Below, in pieces: positions 21,306-29,867 of a DNA stretch of 64,000 bases. The DNA is from Actibacterium sp. 188UL27-1. GTDB taxonomy: Bacteria > Pseudomonadota > Alphaproteobacteria > Rhodobacterales > Rhodobacteraceae. Below the pieces are notes generated by a model. The model saw only the letters and a program-made list of their open reading frames with translations. It had not been told where the DNA came from and did not search any database. Position 1 is the stretch's first letter. Each line of letters begins with the position of its first letter. The stretch is from the NCBI RefSeq assembly GCF_016901225.1, contig NZ_JAFEUL010000009.1, forward strand, positions 124,001-188,000. The letters are read 5' to 3'. The translations under genes and the position numbers were made by a program.

Positions 21306-22062
21306 CCTTCGGTCGCAGAACATGGGGCTTGGTCGCATCGTAAAGCGCGCTGTCGACGAAATCTGGATGCGCTGACAAGGCTGGGCCGACCAGGATCAAG
21401 GCGGTACGCGTGATCTTGGCCGCGCGCACATCCGCATGGATCCCCTCCAGCGTGCCGCGCAGGATTTTTTGATCCGGCCAGCCGACCCGGTAGCCGATGG
21501 CGACAGGGCAATCCGCACCATAATACGGCGACAGCTCCCGCACGATCTGCCGCAGATTTCGGATGCCCAGATGAATGGCCAGCGTGGCACCAGTCTGCGC
21601 GAAATTCTTCAGCGTCTCGCCCGCTGGCATACCAGTCGACTTCACGGAAACGCGGGTCAGGATGATCGATTGTGCGACCTCCGGGATCGTCAGTTCCTGC
21701 CCCAACTCCGCGGCAAAGGCTGCATAGGCGGGCACACCGGGGATGATCTGATAATCAATGCCATCCGCACTCAACCGCCGGATCTGTTCGGCGATCGCCC
21801 CATAAAGCGAGGGGTCACCGGAATGCACCCGGGCAACATCCTGACCAGCACCATGGGCTGCCACGATCTGTGCATGGGTCTCCTCCAGCGTCATCGGGGC
21901 CGTGTCCATGACAAGCGCGTCGCCCCGCGCGCAGGCTACGACCTCGGCCGGAACAAGCGAGCCCGCATAAAGGCAGACGGGGCATTCGCCGATCAGACGG
22001 CGCGCCTTGACCGTAACCAGTTCCGGATCACCGGGGCCCGCGCCGATGAAATAGACAGTCAT
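21289..22062 (-). CDS. cobM: Precorrin-4 C11-methyltransferase
   Basis: SAM-dependent methylation of C11 of the corrin ring in cobalamin synthesis. The 257-aa tetrapyrrole methylase has VYFIGAGPGDPELVTVKARR at the N-terminus, the SAM-binding VHSGDPSLYGAIAEQIRRL and IPGVPAYAAFAAELGQELTI. It is last gene of the minus-strand cbiX-cobH-cobL-cobI-cbiG/cobJ-cobM run; its start overlaps the cbiG-cobJ stop (ATGA). Confidence 0.95.
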   Translation of the reverse strand: MTVYFIGAGPGDPELVTVKARRLIGECPVCLYAGSLVPAEVVACARGDALVMDTAPMTLEETHAQIVAAHGAGQDVARVHSGDPSLYGAIAEQIRRLSADGIDYQIIPGVPAYAAFAAELGQELTIPEVAQSIILTRVSVKSTGMPAGETLKNFAQTGATLAIHLGIRNLRQIVRELSPYYGADCPVAIGYRVGWPDQKILRGTLEGIHADVRAAKITRTALILVGPALSAHPDFVDSALYDATKPHVLRPKVSATS

Positions 22063-23897
22063 TCGGCAGGCTCCTTCGCGCTCATCTTCTTGGCATATCC
22101 ACGGGGTGTATACATGCGCGGGCCTTCGCCACGCTCGGCCAGCGCCGATTGAGACGAACCCACCAGAACAACAGTCAGCATATCAACTTCGTCCACCTCC
22201 AAGGCGTCCAGCCGCCGGTACCGTAGATATTCCTCTGGCCGGCCTAGGGACGTCGCCAGCAAAACCGGGCAATCGGCGGGGCGGTGACCCAGCAGGATCT
22301 CCCGCGCCTCGGCCAGCAAAGTACGGCGCTTTCGCGAGACGGGGTTGTAAAAGGCGATCACGAAATCACCTTCTGCCGCCGCCTTGATCCGTCGCAGGAT
22401 GTCATTGCGTGGTGTCAACAAATCGCTCAGCGATATGGTGCAAAAGTCGTGGCCCAAAGGAGCGCCCGCCCGCGCGGCCGCAGCTTGCAAGGCCGACACG
22501 CCGGGCGCACTGACCACCTCAACCCGGCAGGCCGCATCGGGCAGATCGCCACGGTCCAGCAGCTCAAAGACGAGCGCGCCCATGGCATAGATCCCCGCAT
22601 CGCCTGAACAGACCAGCGCAATTTCGCGCCCCTTGCCCGCCTCTTCCAAGGCATAGCGACAGCGCGCCTCTTCCCCACCCAAGGGAAAATCGGCACGCGG
22701 CTTTCCAGCAGCCAAAGGTCCCAACAGGTCGATGTACAAACCGTAGCCCACCAATTCATCAGCCTGGCTGATCAGCTTGCTGGCCTCGGGCGTGCGCCAA
22801 TCAGCTTGTCCCGGCCCGATCCCTATCAGGGAAACACAGCCCCGCCCCCGACCACCCAGATCAATGATCGGCGCAGGTGCCTTGGCCATTGCGCAAGTGG
22901 CCTCTGCCGTCTTGACCTTTGGGACCACCAGGTTTGCTGCAAGCCCCGCCAAAGCCAATGCCGCCCCTTCCGACACGCCATGGCACCCGACCTCGGCAAA
23001 GACGACATCCGATGGAGTTGCCAAACGCGGAGTTTCGGCTTCCAGCTCGGCGGCTGTGAAAAGCCGGAATGGCACCTTCAACCAGTCTGCCACGGCCAAC
23101 ATGGCCGGTTCGTCAGCTTTCAGGTCCAGGGAGGCGATGCCCGCCACCGCCTTGGGCGGTATGTGGTTAGCATCCAACATGTTGCCGACCATGGCGCGCA
23201 TGCCATCGGGGTCTGCCCCCCGGGCGCAACCCAGACCCAATGTATACTCCACCGCAACATAGCTGAGATGGGGCAGATCAAACCGCGGGTTGCCGCCGTC
23301 AAGCTTTACCAAAAGGGCGCGCGCCGCAACACTACGGGGCACGTCGATGGGAGTAACATTCGATAGATCAGCAACCGGTTTGAGCCAGTCGAACGTGCTC
23401 GCCAAGCCATAAGGCGCGCCCGATAGCAGATCCGCCATGACATCCTTTGCATGCTCCGGATTAGTCAATCGGTAACCGCTAGGCGGTTCGTCCAACGCTA
23501 TGCCAAGGGCCAGATCGCCCGAGGTCGTCACAGCCGCTTTCGCCTCCAATCCTTGGGCGATCTGTCGCGCCAGACGGTTGGCGCCCCGGTGACCGCCAAG
23601 CAAGGGGATCACGACTGTGCCATCATCGCTGACCGACAAGACCGGCGGCTCGCTGCGTTTATCCACCAGCATCGGCGCTATGGCGCGGATCAAAATGCCA
23701 GAGGCGCAAACGCCAATTACAGGTGTCCCAGCCGCGAACAAATCGCGCACATGGTCCAGCGCGTTGGGGAAGAATGCATCTGCCTGATCAACACGGCCCT
23801 TACGGCCATGGACCGGCGCATCCAGCAGTGCCGCGACCCGGTGCGCAACGGCTTCGCCCGACCGGTTCAGCGCTATAATGACGGGGGTTGCAGCCAT
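22059..23897 (-). CDS. cobJ: CbiG-CobJ fusion: cobalt-precorrin-5A hydrolase-like domain plus precorrin-3B C17-methyltransferase
   Basis: Two-domain corrin enzyme of 612 aa. Residues 1 to about 340 are CbiG-like (GVCASGILIRAIAPMLVDKR, VSDDGTVVIPLLGGHRGANR, then YVAVEYTLGLGCARG and FAEVGCHGVSEGAALALAG). From about 350 onward is a CobJ/CbiH tetrapyrrole methylase (SLIGIGPGQADWRTPEAS, CSGDAGIYAMGALVFELL, YNPVSRKRRTLLAEAREILL). CobJ methylates C17 and contracts the ring; CbiG opens the delta-lactone in the anaerobic route. Its start overlaps the end of cobI by 25 bp, and its stop overlaps the cobM start. The CbiG domain's role beside a CobN-type pathway is uncertain. Confidence 0.93.
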   Translation of the reverse strand: MAATPVIIALNRSGEAVAHRVAALLDAPVHGRKGRVDQADAFFPNALDHVRDLFAAGTPVIGVCASGILIRAIAPMLVDKRSEPPVLSVSDDGTVVIPLLGGHRGANRLARQIAQGLEAKAAVTTSGDLALGIALDEPPSGYRLTNPEHAKDVMADLLSGAPYGLASTFDWLKPVADLSNVTPIDVPRSVAARALLVKLDGGNPRFDLPHLSYVAVEYTLGLGCARGADPDGMRAMVGNMLDANHIPPKAVAGIASLDLKADEPAMLAVADWLKVPFRLFTAAELEAETPRLATPSDVVFAEVGCHGVSEGAALALAGLAANLVVPKVKTAEATCAMAKAPAPIIDLGGRGRGCVSLIGIGPGQADWRTPEASKLISQADELVGYGLYIDLLGPLAAGKPRADFPLGGEEARCRYALEEAGKGREIALVCSGDAGIYAMGALVFELLDRGDLPDAACRVEVVSAPGVSALQAAAARAGAPLGHDFCTISLSDLLTPRNDILRRIKAAAEGDFVIAFYNPVSRKRRTLLAEAREILLGHRPADCPVLLATSLGRPEEYLRYRRLDALEVDEVDMLTVVLVGSSQSALAERGEGPRMYTPRGYAKKMSAKEPAE

Positions 23898-24589
23898 GGG
23901 TCGGCTCCTTTGGTCACCAAGATCATCGAAAAATAGGGCGCTTTTTCAGGGGCTTGTGCCAGGGGAAGGCAGCGTTCCTGGGGCAAACTGGCCCGTTCGA
24001 CATACAGCGCCTGATCCGTCAGGCCCGCCGCATCGATCACCCGGCGCAGTTTGGGTAAGTGGCGGCCCAGCTTCATCACGACCGCGGTATCGGCCCGGGC
24101 AAATCGGTCTGCCAATTCCGGTTCAGATAACGGCGCCGGAATCACGCTGACCACATCGTTGCGCGACGCCAGCGGCAGCCCGGCCCGGCCCGCGCAGGCC
24201 GTCATCGACGTCACACCAGGCACGATCCTAACGGTGAACCTGTCCGCCAATCTTGCGTGTAAGTACATGAAAGAGCCATAGAAAAACGGATCCCCTTCAC
24301 ACAGCGCCACAACATCTTGCCCGGTCTCCAGGATCGTCGAAATCTGCTGCGCCGCCTGGTCATAGGCCGCCTGGGCCGGGGCGCGGGCAGTGGTCATGGG
24401 CAGGTCAATCCGGATCTCTTGTGCATCGGGGGGGATCGCATCGGCCGCGATCCCGCGGGCAAAGCTGTCAGCGCCGTCAAGGGTCGGATAGGCAATCACC
24501 CGGGCCTTGCAAATCAAACGGTGCGCTTTCAGCGTCATCAGTTCCGGATCACCGGGGCCCAAGCCCACGCCGTAGAGGGTACCGGTCAT
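23873..24589 (-). CDS. cobI: Precorrin-2 C20-methyltransferase
   Basis: First SAM methylation after precorrin-2 (C20) in corrin synthesis. The 238-aa protein has GVGLGPGDPELMTLKAHRLI, CEGDPFFYGSFMYLHARL and IVPGVTSMTACAGRAGLPLA, typical of CobI/CbiL. ATG 24589 overlaps the cobL stop as ATGA; the longer open frame to 24787 lies inside cobL and was rejected. Confidence 0.95.
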   Translation of the reverse strand: MTGTLYGVGLGPGDPELMTLKAHRLICKARVIAYPTLDGADSFARGIAADAIPPDAQEIRIDLPMTTARAPAQAAYDQAAQQISTILETGQDVVALCEGDPFFYGSFMYLHARLADRFTVRIVPGVTSMTACAGRAGLPLASRNDVVSVIPAPLSEPELADRFARADTAVVMKLGRHLPKLRRVIDAAGLTDQALYVERASLPQERCLPLAQAPEKAPYFSMILVTKGADPWLQPPSL

Positions 24590-25791
24590 CGTTTGATCAA
24601 GCTCCACTGGGTTACGGGCATAGCAGGACGCCAACCATGATAGGAGCCGACTGGCTCGGCCCGGTGAACTTGCAGACGTACCAGATCGCCGCCATACCGC
24701 GTGTGCAATGCCAGCAATTGAGCCTCGGATTCCAGCGTGACAGCATTGGCGACAAGGCGACCCAGAGGACGCAGGGCCTCCCAACAAGCTGTAAAGGTTG
24801 CTTCACTCAAACCACCGCCGATAAAGACAGCATCAGGTTTTTCCAGGTTTTCCAAGGCGTTGGGGGCCTCGCCGTCAATCAGCTCCAGCCGCGGGGTGCC
24901 CAGGGCACTTGCATTGGCGGCGGCCATCATCCGACGGTCGGCACGGGGTTCCAAGCCGATGGCGCGGGCATAGCGGGCAGCGCGCATCCATTCGACCGCG
25001 ACCGAGCCGCAACCGGTGCCGACGTCCCAAAGCAACGCGCCGCGCATGGGCATGAGCTTGGCGAGGGTGGCGGCGCGGACCTCGCGTTTGGTCATTGTGC
25101 CATCATGCTGGAACAGGTCATCAGCCAGGCCCGGGACACGGGGGATAAGGGCCGCGCCAGGGGCGGCGACACAATCGATGGCGAGTGTATTAAAGGGCGG
25201 CACGGTATGGCGCCAGTCGCGCGCCAGCCCATCAAAGCGCCGTTCCTGCGGGCCGCCCATGGCTGCGAGGACGGTCATACGACTGTCGCCAAAGCCGCGC
25301 TTGGTGAGGAACTCGGCGATTTGGGATGGGGTACCGGCACCGGTGGTGAGGATCACAAGCCGTTGATCTGGCTGGATAAAAGCGATCATTTGTTCGACGG
25401 GGCGGCCGTGGACAGTGAGCGTTTCGACATCGGCCAGAGACCAGCCCATGCGAGCGGCGGCCAATTGAAAGGCCGAGATCTGGGGATGGTAGGTGATCTG
25501 TGCCGGGTCGATGCTGCGACCGATCTTGGCCCCCACGGAATACCACAACGGGTCGCCTGTGGCGAGAACCACAACCCGTTGACCGTGCAGGTTTTTTATC
25601 GTGTCGATCAAAGCATCGAATGGGTGCGGCCAGGCAAGACGCTGGGCCCTGAGGTCCGGCGCAAGATCGTGGTGGCGGTCGCCACCGATGATGATCTCGG
25701 CCGCCTCCACAATGGCGCGGGTGGCGGGGGCAAGGCCGTCCAACCCGTCTTCACCGATGCCGACGATATGGAGCCAGGGCGTGTCAGACAT
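24586..25791 (-). CDS. cobL: Precorrin-6Y C5,15-methyltransferase (decarboxylating)
   Basis: CobL is a natural CbiE-CbiT fusion that methylates C5 and C15 and decarboxylates the C12 acetate. The 401-aa product has the CbiE half (WLHIVGIGEDGLDGLAPATR, GGDRHHDL, VVLATGDPLWYSVGAKIG) and the CbiT half (TKREVRAATLAKLMPMRGAL, LLWDVGTGCGSVAVEWMRAA, DAVFIGGGLSEATFTACWEA). ATG 25791 was chosen for the family N-terminus MSDTPWLHIVG; the frame is open to 25839. An 81-bp gap separates it from cobH upstream. Confidence 0.95.
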   Translation of the reverse strand: MSDTPWLHIVGIGEDGLDGLAPATRAIVEAAEIIIGGDRHHDLAPDLRAQRLAWPHPFDALIDTIKNLHGQRVVVLATGDPLWYSVGAKIGRSIDPAQITYHPQISAFQLAAARMGWSLADVETLTVHGRPVEQMIAFIQPDQRLVILTTGAGTPSQIAEFLTKRGFGDSRMTVLAAMGGPQERRFDGLARDWRHTVPPFNTLAIDCVAAPGAALIPRVPGLADDLFQHDGTMTKREVRAATLAKLMPMRGALLWDVGTGCGSVAVEWMRAARYARAIGLEPRADRRMMAAANASALGTPRLELIDGEAPNALENLEKPDAVFIGGGLSEATFTACWEALRPLGRLVANAVTLESEAQLLALHTRYGGDLVRLQVHRAEPVGSYHGWRPAMPVTQWSLIKR

Positions 25792-25872
25792 CGGTGTTTT
25801 CTCGATGCAGAACCCATGCACAAAGGATGCACAAACCATGCATACGATTTGTGCGGTGGGGTAGGATTGCGT

Positions 25873-26514
25873 TCATCTTTGGATGGCTCCGGTCAGACCG
25901 CCGCTGAGGGCATTGACGGCGGCTGAGGCCATGGCGGATCCGCCGCGCCGACCGCGCAGCGCGATGAATTCGGTGCCGCGGGAGTTGGCGGCAAGTTCGG
26001 CTTTGGATTCGGCGGCCCCCACGAAGCCCACGGGGAAACCGAGGATCAGCGCAGGTTTGGGCCAGCCCTGATCGAGCCGCTCCAGCAGATGGAACAAGGC
26101 GGTTGGTGCGTTGCCGATGGCCACGATGGCACCTGCGAGATGCGGCTCCCATAGATCGACAGCGGCGGCGGAGCGGGTGGTTTGCAGGTCCTTCGCCAAG
26201 GTGGGGGTGTCCATGTGGTTGAGGGTGACGATTACTGGATTGTCTGCCGAGAGGGCGCGGCGGATGATGCCAGCGGCGACCATCTCACAATCGCACAGGA
26301 TCGGCGCACCAGATTGGAGCGCGGTGTGCCCGACTTTGACGGCAGCCGGGGAATGGGCGATGCGATCCGCAATCTCGACCATGCCACAGGCGTGGATCAG
26401 GCGGGTGGCGACGGCCTCCATGCCCGGGTCAAAGCGGGCGAGGTTCGCCTCTGCCCGGACGGTGGAGAAGCTGGCCGCATAGATCGCTGCCGGATCTTTG
26501 ACATAGGGGCGCAT
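25873..26514 (-). CDS. cobH: Precorrin-8X methylmutase
   Basis: Moves the C11 methyl group to C12, giving hydrogenobyrinate. The 213-aa protein has the catalytic His in RLIHACGMVEIADRI, the SPAAVKVGHTALQSGAPILC block and NAPTALFHLLERL. It starts immediately after (TGA ATG) an unexplained 145-codon open frame and belongs to the minus-strand cob run. No cobalamin riboswitch is visible in front of it. Confidence 0.95.
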   Translation of the reverse strand: MRPYVKDPAAIYAASFSTVRAEANLARFDPGMEAVATRLIHACGMVEIADRIAHSPAAVKVGHTALQSGAPILCDCEMVAAGIIRRALSADNPVIVTLNHMDTPTLAKDLQTTRSAAAVDLWEPHLAGAIVAIGNAPTALFHLLERLDQGWPKPALILGFPVGFVGAAESKAELAANSRGTEFIALRGRRGGSAMASAAVNALSGGLTGAIQR

Positions 26515-26948
26515 TCAGCGCGTAGCCCCGCCACGCGACGGTGGGATAGAGCGGGTTTTGATTGCAAAACCTGCGGAGTCCCACCCCGTGGAAAGCGAGG
26601 CACTATCGCCAAAATCGATACCGTCATCAAAAACACCGGGTTGGCCTGTGAGACGAGGGCATCGCCCGACCTGGAGGGTGTCCGGAACAGCTGTGTTGCT
26701 GGTTAAGGCGCAAGAATTCCAACGTTCTGCTGTCTGATACCTTGCAAAACCGCCCTCCTGGGGGAGGTGCCCGGAAGGGGCGATTGCCCACTGAACAATC
26801 GCCTGATCCCTCCACGCCGATGCCCGGCCTGTCACCCAGGCGGGACACATGGTCAGCGCCTGCGCGTTAGATCGACCGCCACGATATCGGGCATCGACCA
26901 GATTTTGTGGCTCCGGCGGGGATATTTTTGAACACATAATGGAGGCGG
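26515..26948 (-). other. 434-bp gap between cbiX and cobH, holding an unproven 145-codon frame
   Basis: On the minus strand a frame opens with ATG at 26952, overlapping the cbiX stop as ATGA, and ends in TGA directly against the cobH ATG. Despite this fit its 145-aa translation resembles no family I know. Third-position G+C looks weaker than in neighbouring genes, and the opposite strand also carries a long open frame. Structured elements are evident: GGCGATTG-N9-CAATCGCC (around 26783-26807) and GGTTTTG-ATTG-CAAAACC (around 26554-26571). The 26911-26943 end carries the 'ctccggcggggatattttt' repeat. I found no B12 box (consensus ending ACCTGCC) or GCAACTG element. It may be a leader RNA, an intergenic repeat, or a small gene. 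Confidence 0.4.
26911..26943 (-). repeat. Copy 1 of a short repeat (plus-strand form ctccggcggggatattttt)
   Basis: Plus-strand ctccggcggggatatttttg followed by aacacataatgg. Related copies lie at 37797-37831 (inside cobN) and 40921-40953 (upstream of cobW). The core is a CCkCCGGCGGG-type block followed by ATATTTT; on the minus strand it reads AAAATATCCCCGCCGG. I recall such motifs being dispersed in Rhodobacteraceae genomes, but cannot verify this here. Confidence 0.6.
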
Positions 26949-28031
26949 TCATGCCTTGGTCTTTCGGACGCTTTCGGGACCGTGGGGGTGTTTGGCATGG
27001 GGATAGGGTGCGTGGTGGTGGTGATGCCCGTGGTCATGGTCGTGACCATGGTGATGATGATCGTCGTGTGCATCCTGGGCTTCGAGGCGGCAAAGGCCTG
27101 TGCAAAACGTGTCACACAATGCGCAATCGGCGACATTGGAGCCCGGGGCGGAAGCGCCCTGACCTTCGACATGGTGGTGGTGACTTTCCTGGACGGCGCC
27201 GACCTCTGCCTCGAACCCCAGGACCTGGGTGCGGTATTTGCACATGGCGCAGTTGGGGGGCGGCACCTCGCCCACCTGTTCGGTGACGCGTTCGGCGAAA
27301 GTGGCCAGGACCTGGTCATGGTCGCCAAGGTAACCCGCCTTAAGGAATTCAATTTCGGGGTGCTGGGCTGCGACCTGGTCGGTAAAGCCATAGATCCGGT
27401 CGATCAGGATACCGGTGAAGAGGAAGTACGGAAAGACCACGATCCGTTTGTAGCCCAGGCGGGCAGCGTGGTTGAGGCAGGGTTCAACCAGGGGAAAGGT
27501 CACGCCGGAATAGCCTATTTCGCACCAGCCGAAGCCCATCCCTTCCCACAGCAGGCGGGCAATTTTGCTGACATTGCCGTTGGCGTCGGGGTCACTGGCG
27601 CCGCGGCCGATGACGACCAGACAGGTGTCGTGCAACGGCACGTCGGACGGGTTGGCATCGAGCACCGCTTGGATGCGGGCGCCGGCAGCGGCGACCATCT
27701 TGGGGTCGACGCCCAGTTCCCGGCCGTAATGCACATCAATCCCGTGTTTCGCGGCATAGGTATTGAGCACGGTAGGGATGTCATTCTTGGCATGCATCGC
27801 GGCGAAGAGCATACCGGGCACGGCCAGGATCCGTTCGCAGCCCTGTTCGCGCAGCCGGTCAAGGCCGTCGCGGATCACCGGGTTGGCAAATTCCAGATAG
27901 CCGTAATCCAGCAGCCAATCATCGGGCAGATAGGCGGGCAGCTTTTGCGCCAGCACGGCAAATTCATCGACCGCGGCCTGGCTGCGCGAGCCGTGGCCAC
28001 AGATCATGACGCCAGTCTTTGGGGTTGGCAT
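26949..28031 (-). CDS. cbiX: Sirohydrochlorin cobaltochelatase, CbiX long form with His-rich tail
   Basis: Inserts cobalt into sirohydrochlorin in pathways where metal goes in early. The 360-aa protein has two CbiX/CbiK-like chelatase domains (GVMICGHGSRSQAAVDEFAV; VVIGRGASDPDANGNVSKIA; YKRIVVFPYFLFTGILIDRI), then PNCAMCKYR with a CxxC motif and a long C-terminal tail with several His clusters (HHHH; HDHDHGHHHHH) and Cys pairs. His-rich tails and a C-terminal Fe-S motif are known in long CbiX forms. ATG 28031 has GAGGAGAAG upstream. It is promoter-proximal in the minus-strand cob run. Confidence 0.93.
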   Translation of the reverse strand: MPTPKTGVMICGHGSRSQAAVDEFAVLAQKLPAYLPDDWLLDYGYLEFANPVIRDGLDRLREQGCERILAVPGMLFAAMHAKNDIPTVLNTYAAKHGIDVHYGRELGVDPKMVAAAGARIQAVLDANPSDVPLHDTCLVVIGRGASDPDANGNVSKIARLLWEGMGFGWCEIGYSGVTFPLVEPCLNHAARLGYKRIVVFPYFLFTGILIDRIYGFTDQVAAQHPEIEFLKAGYLGDHDQVLATFAERVTEQVGEVPPPNCAMCKYRTQVLGFEAEVGAVQESHHHHVEGQGASAPGSNVADCALCDTFCTGLCRLEAQDAHDDHHHHGHDHDHGHHHHHAPYPHAKHPHGPESVRKTKA

Positions 28032-28362
28032 GGCGGCTTCTCCTCGGGTTCATCCACGCGAAAGCCAGCGGGCGGATGCCCGTTTGGACGATGCGAAATA
28101 GGGTCCCCGGTGCGGGTCGACCTGCCTTCGCCAACCGCTCTGGCCCCGTGGCGTCGTCTGACTGACCGTATAGGGGGCTGAGACGCGCGTCGCAAACCGA
28201 TTTGCGACGGGGTTTCGGTTGGGGGCGACGACAATTTCGCGCGATCTGGCCACGTGAGGCAGGGTTTTGTGCGGTGATGCGGAGGGGGCTGCGCGCTGAG
28301 CCCGGTTTTCAACAAGGAATTCTGGGGGTAGCCAAATGGTGACATAGGCGAAGGAGCGCGAC
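28032..28362. other. Divergent spacer between cbiX and the glutathionyl-hydroquinone reductase gene
   Basis: About 330 bp that should hold both promoters. The only clear structure is a perfect palindrome at 28189-28208. A stretch gtcgacctgccttcgcc near 28116-28132 resembles the end of a cobalamin-riboswitch B12 box on the plus strand, but the rest of that fold is missing and it faces the wrong gene. Confidence 0.5.
28189..28208. promoter_or_regulatory. Perfect inverted repeat, possible operator
   Basis: GTCGCAAA-CCGA-TTTGCGAC, an 8-bp perfect palindrome with a 4-bp centre, placed roughly in the middle of the divergent spacer between cbiX and the reductase gene. It could be a dimeric regulator site controlling both. 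No poly-T follows, so it is not a terminator. Confidence 0.5.
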
Positions 28363-29358
28363 ATGGGATTGCTGGTTGACGGTGTTTGGCACGACACATG
28401 GTATGATACGAAATCGACCGGCGGGGCGTTCAAGCGGTCAACAGCGGGCTTTCGCAATTGGGTTACGGCGGATGGCGCGGCCGGGCCATCGGGTGAGGGT
28501 GGGTTTCCGGCGGAAAGTGGCCGGTATCACCTTTATGTCTCCTACGCTTGCCCGTGGGCGCATCGGACGCTGATTTTACGCGCGCTGAAAGGGTTGGAGG
28601 CGCATATCAGCGTCTCGGTCGTGGATCCGGACATGATGGATAAGGGGTGGGAGATGTCCGGCGACTATCCCGGTGCCACCGGTGATCCGCTCTATGATGC
28701 GCGGTATTTGAGCGAGATCTATACGCGGGCCGACCCTCAGGTCTCGGGCCGGGTGACGGTGCCGATCCTGTGGGACAAGCGGCGCGAAACGATTGTGTCG
28801 AACGAAAGCTCGGAAATCATCCGCATGTTCAATTCGGCCTTTGACGGGCTGACCGGGAATGCGGCGGATTACTGGCCCAAGGATCTGCGAGGGCCGATGG
28901 AACCGGTGAATGACCGGATCTATGGTACGGTAAATAACGGGGTCTACAAGTCGGGCTTTGCCACGTCGCAGGCCGCCTATGACGGCGCGGTGACCGCCTT
29001 GTTCGAGACGATGGATTGGCTGGAGGCACGGCTTTCCGGGCAGCGCTATCTGATGGGCGACCGGGTGACGGAGGCGGATTGGCGGCTGTTCCCGACGCTG
29101 GTGCGGTTCGATCCGGTGTATCATCTGCATTTCAAATGCAACCGGAGGCGGTTGATCGATTATCCGAACCTGTGGGCCTATACTCGAGAATTATACCAAT
29201 GGCCGGGCGTCGCGGAGACGGTGAATACGGATCATATCGTGCGGCACTATCATTACAGCCACGAGACCATCAATCCGCACCGGATCATCCCGATCAATCC
29301 CGAGATCAACTGGACGGCACCACACGGCAGGGAGAGCTTGACCGGTGTGGCGGCCTAG
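28363..29358 (+). CDS. Glutathionyl-hydroquinone reductase (Xi-class GST, YqjG/EcM4 type)
   Basis: Reduces glutathionyl-hydroquinones to hydroquinones, releasing oxidised glutathione. The 331-aa protein carries the class-specific active-site motif YACPWAHRTL with the catalytic Cys, the GST N-terminal fold (VTVPILWDKRRETIVSNESS) and the all-helical C-terminal domain ending HYHYSHETINPHRIIPINP. AAGGAG lies 8 nt upstream of ATG 28363. Its stop overlaps the convergent receiver gene. Confidence 0.93.
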   Translation: MGLLVDGVWHDTWYDTKSTGGAFKRSTAGFRNWVTADGAAGPSGEGGFPAESGRYHLYVSYACPWAHRTLILRALKGLEAHISVSVVDPDMMDKGWEMSGDYPGATGDPLYDARYLSEIYTRADPQVSGRVTVPILWDKRRETIVSNESSEIIRMFNSAFDGLTGNAADYWPKDLRGPMEPVNDRIYGTVNNGVYKSGFATSQAAYDGAVTALFETMDWLEARLSGQRYLMGDRVTEADWRLFPTLVRFDPVYHLHFKCNRRRLIDYPNLWAYTRELYQWPGVAETVNTDHIVRHYHYSHETINPHRIIPINPEINWTAPHGRESLTGVAA

Positions 29359-29717
29359 CCCGCCTTGCCGTAATGCTCAACCATGGCAGCAAGGTCTTCG
29401 GGCGGGGTTTCCACCTGCAGAAACGCACACGCATTGGGAGCATGCTGAAAGATCGAACCGTCGGAAAAAAAGGTGGTGTTCGTGACGAAGATCACCTTTG
29501 TGTCAGGATAGCGATAACTTGCGAAATCGGACACGGCAAAGGCGCTACCTTCGTCCAGCATGACATCCATAACGATGATATTAGTTTCTCCGCTGCGCAG
29601 GGCATGGATGGCATCGGTCTGGCCGCGCGCCATTGTCACGTCAAAGCCGAGACGTTCGAGGTGGCGCTGCCATAGCCCCCCAACATTCTCATTGCTCTCA
29701 ACGATCAAAACTTTCAT
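29355..29717 (-). CDS. Stand-alone receiver-domain protein, atypical
   Basis: CheY-like single receiver of 120 aa with the phospho-acceptor Asp51 (IIVMDVMLDEG). It departs from the canonical set: the N-terminal acidic pair is weakened (LIVESNEN) and the conserved Lys that normally precedes the Pro in the last loop is missing (FLQVETPP). It may therefore be phosphorylated poorly or signal differently. No partner kinase is adjacent, and it overlaps the end of the upstream convergent gene by 4 bp. Confidence 0.85.
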   Translation of the reverse strand: MKVLIVESNENVGGLWQRHLERLGFDVTMARGQTDAIHALRSGETNIIVMDVMLDEGSAFAVSDFASYRYPDTKVIFVTNTTFFSDGSIFQHAPNACAFLQVETPPEDLAAMVEHYGKAG

Positions 29718-29867
29718 TTGGGCCTTTACCTACACAAATCGGGTTGAATGTCTAAAAAATGCTTCACAATTGCTAACCGAGTCTTAACGGATACCTTAAA
29801 CTCGTAAACGCTTCCGTTAACGTCAACCGTCGGCTGTAATCCGCCGTCAAATACACAGAGTGATTAA

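Noticed and set aside
24421-25926. 501-codon open frame on the plus strand
   Set aside because: Runs antisense to cobL, whose minus-strand product has clear CbiE and CbiT motifs. The plus-strand translation is low-complexity and matches no family; it is a high-G+C shadow.
26515-26948. Cobalamin riboswitch before cobH
   Set aside because: I read the minus strand through and found no B12 box or GCAACTG element. Hairpins exist but do not form the known fold.
28100-28135. Possible cobalamin riboswitch (gacctgcc like a B12 box)
   Set aside because: On the plus strand, pointing at the reductase gene rather than cbiX, and the other conserved elements (GCAACTG region, paired core) are missing.
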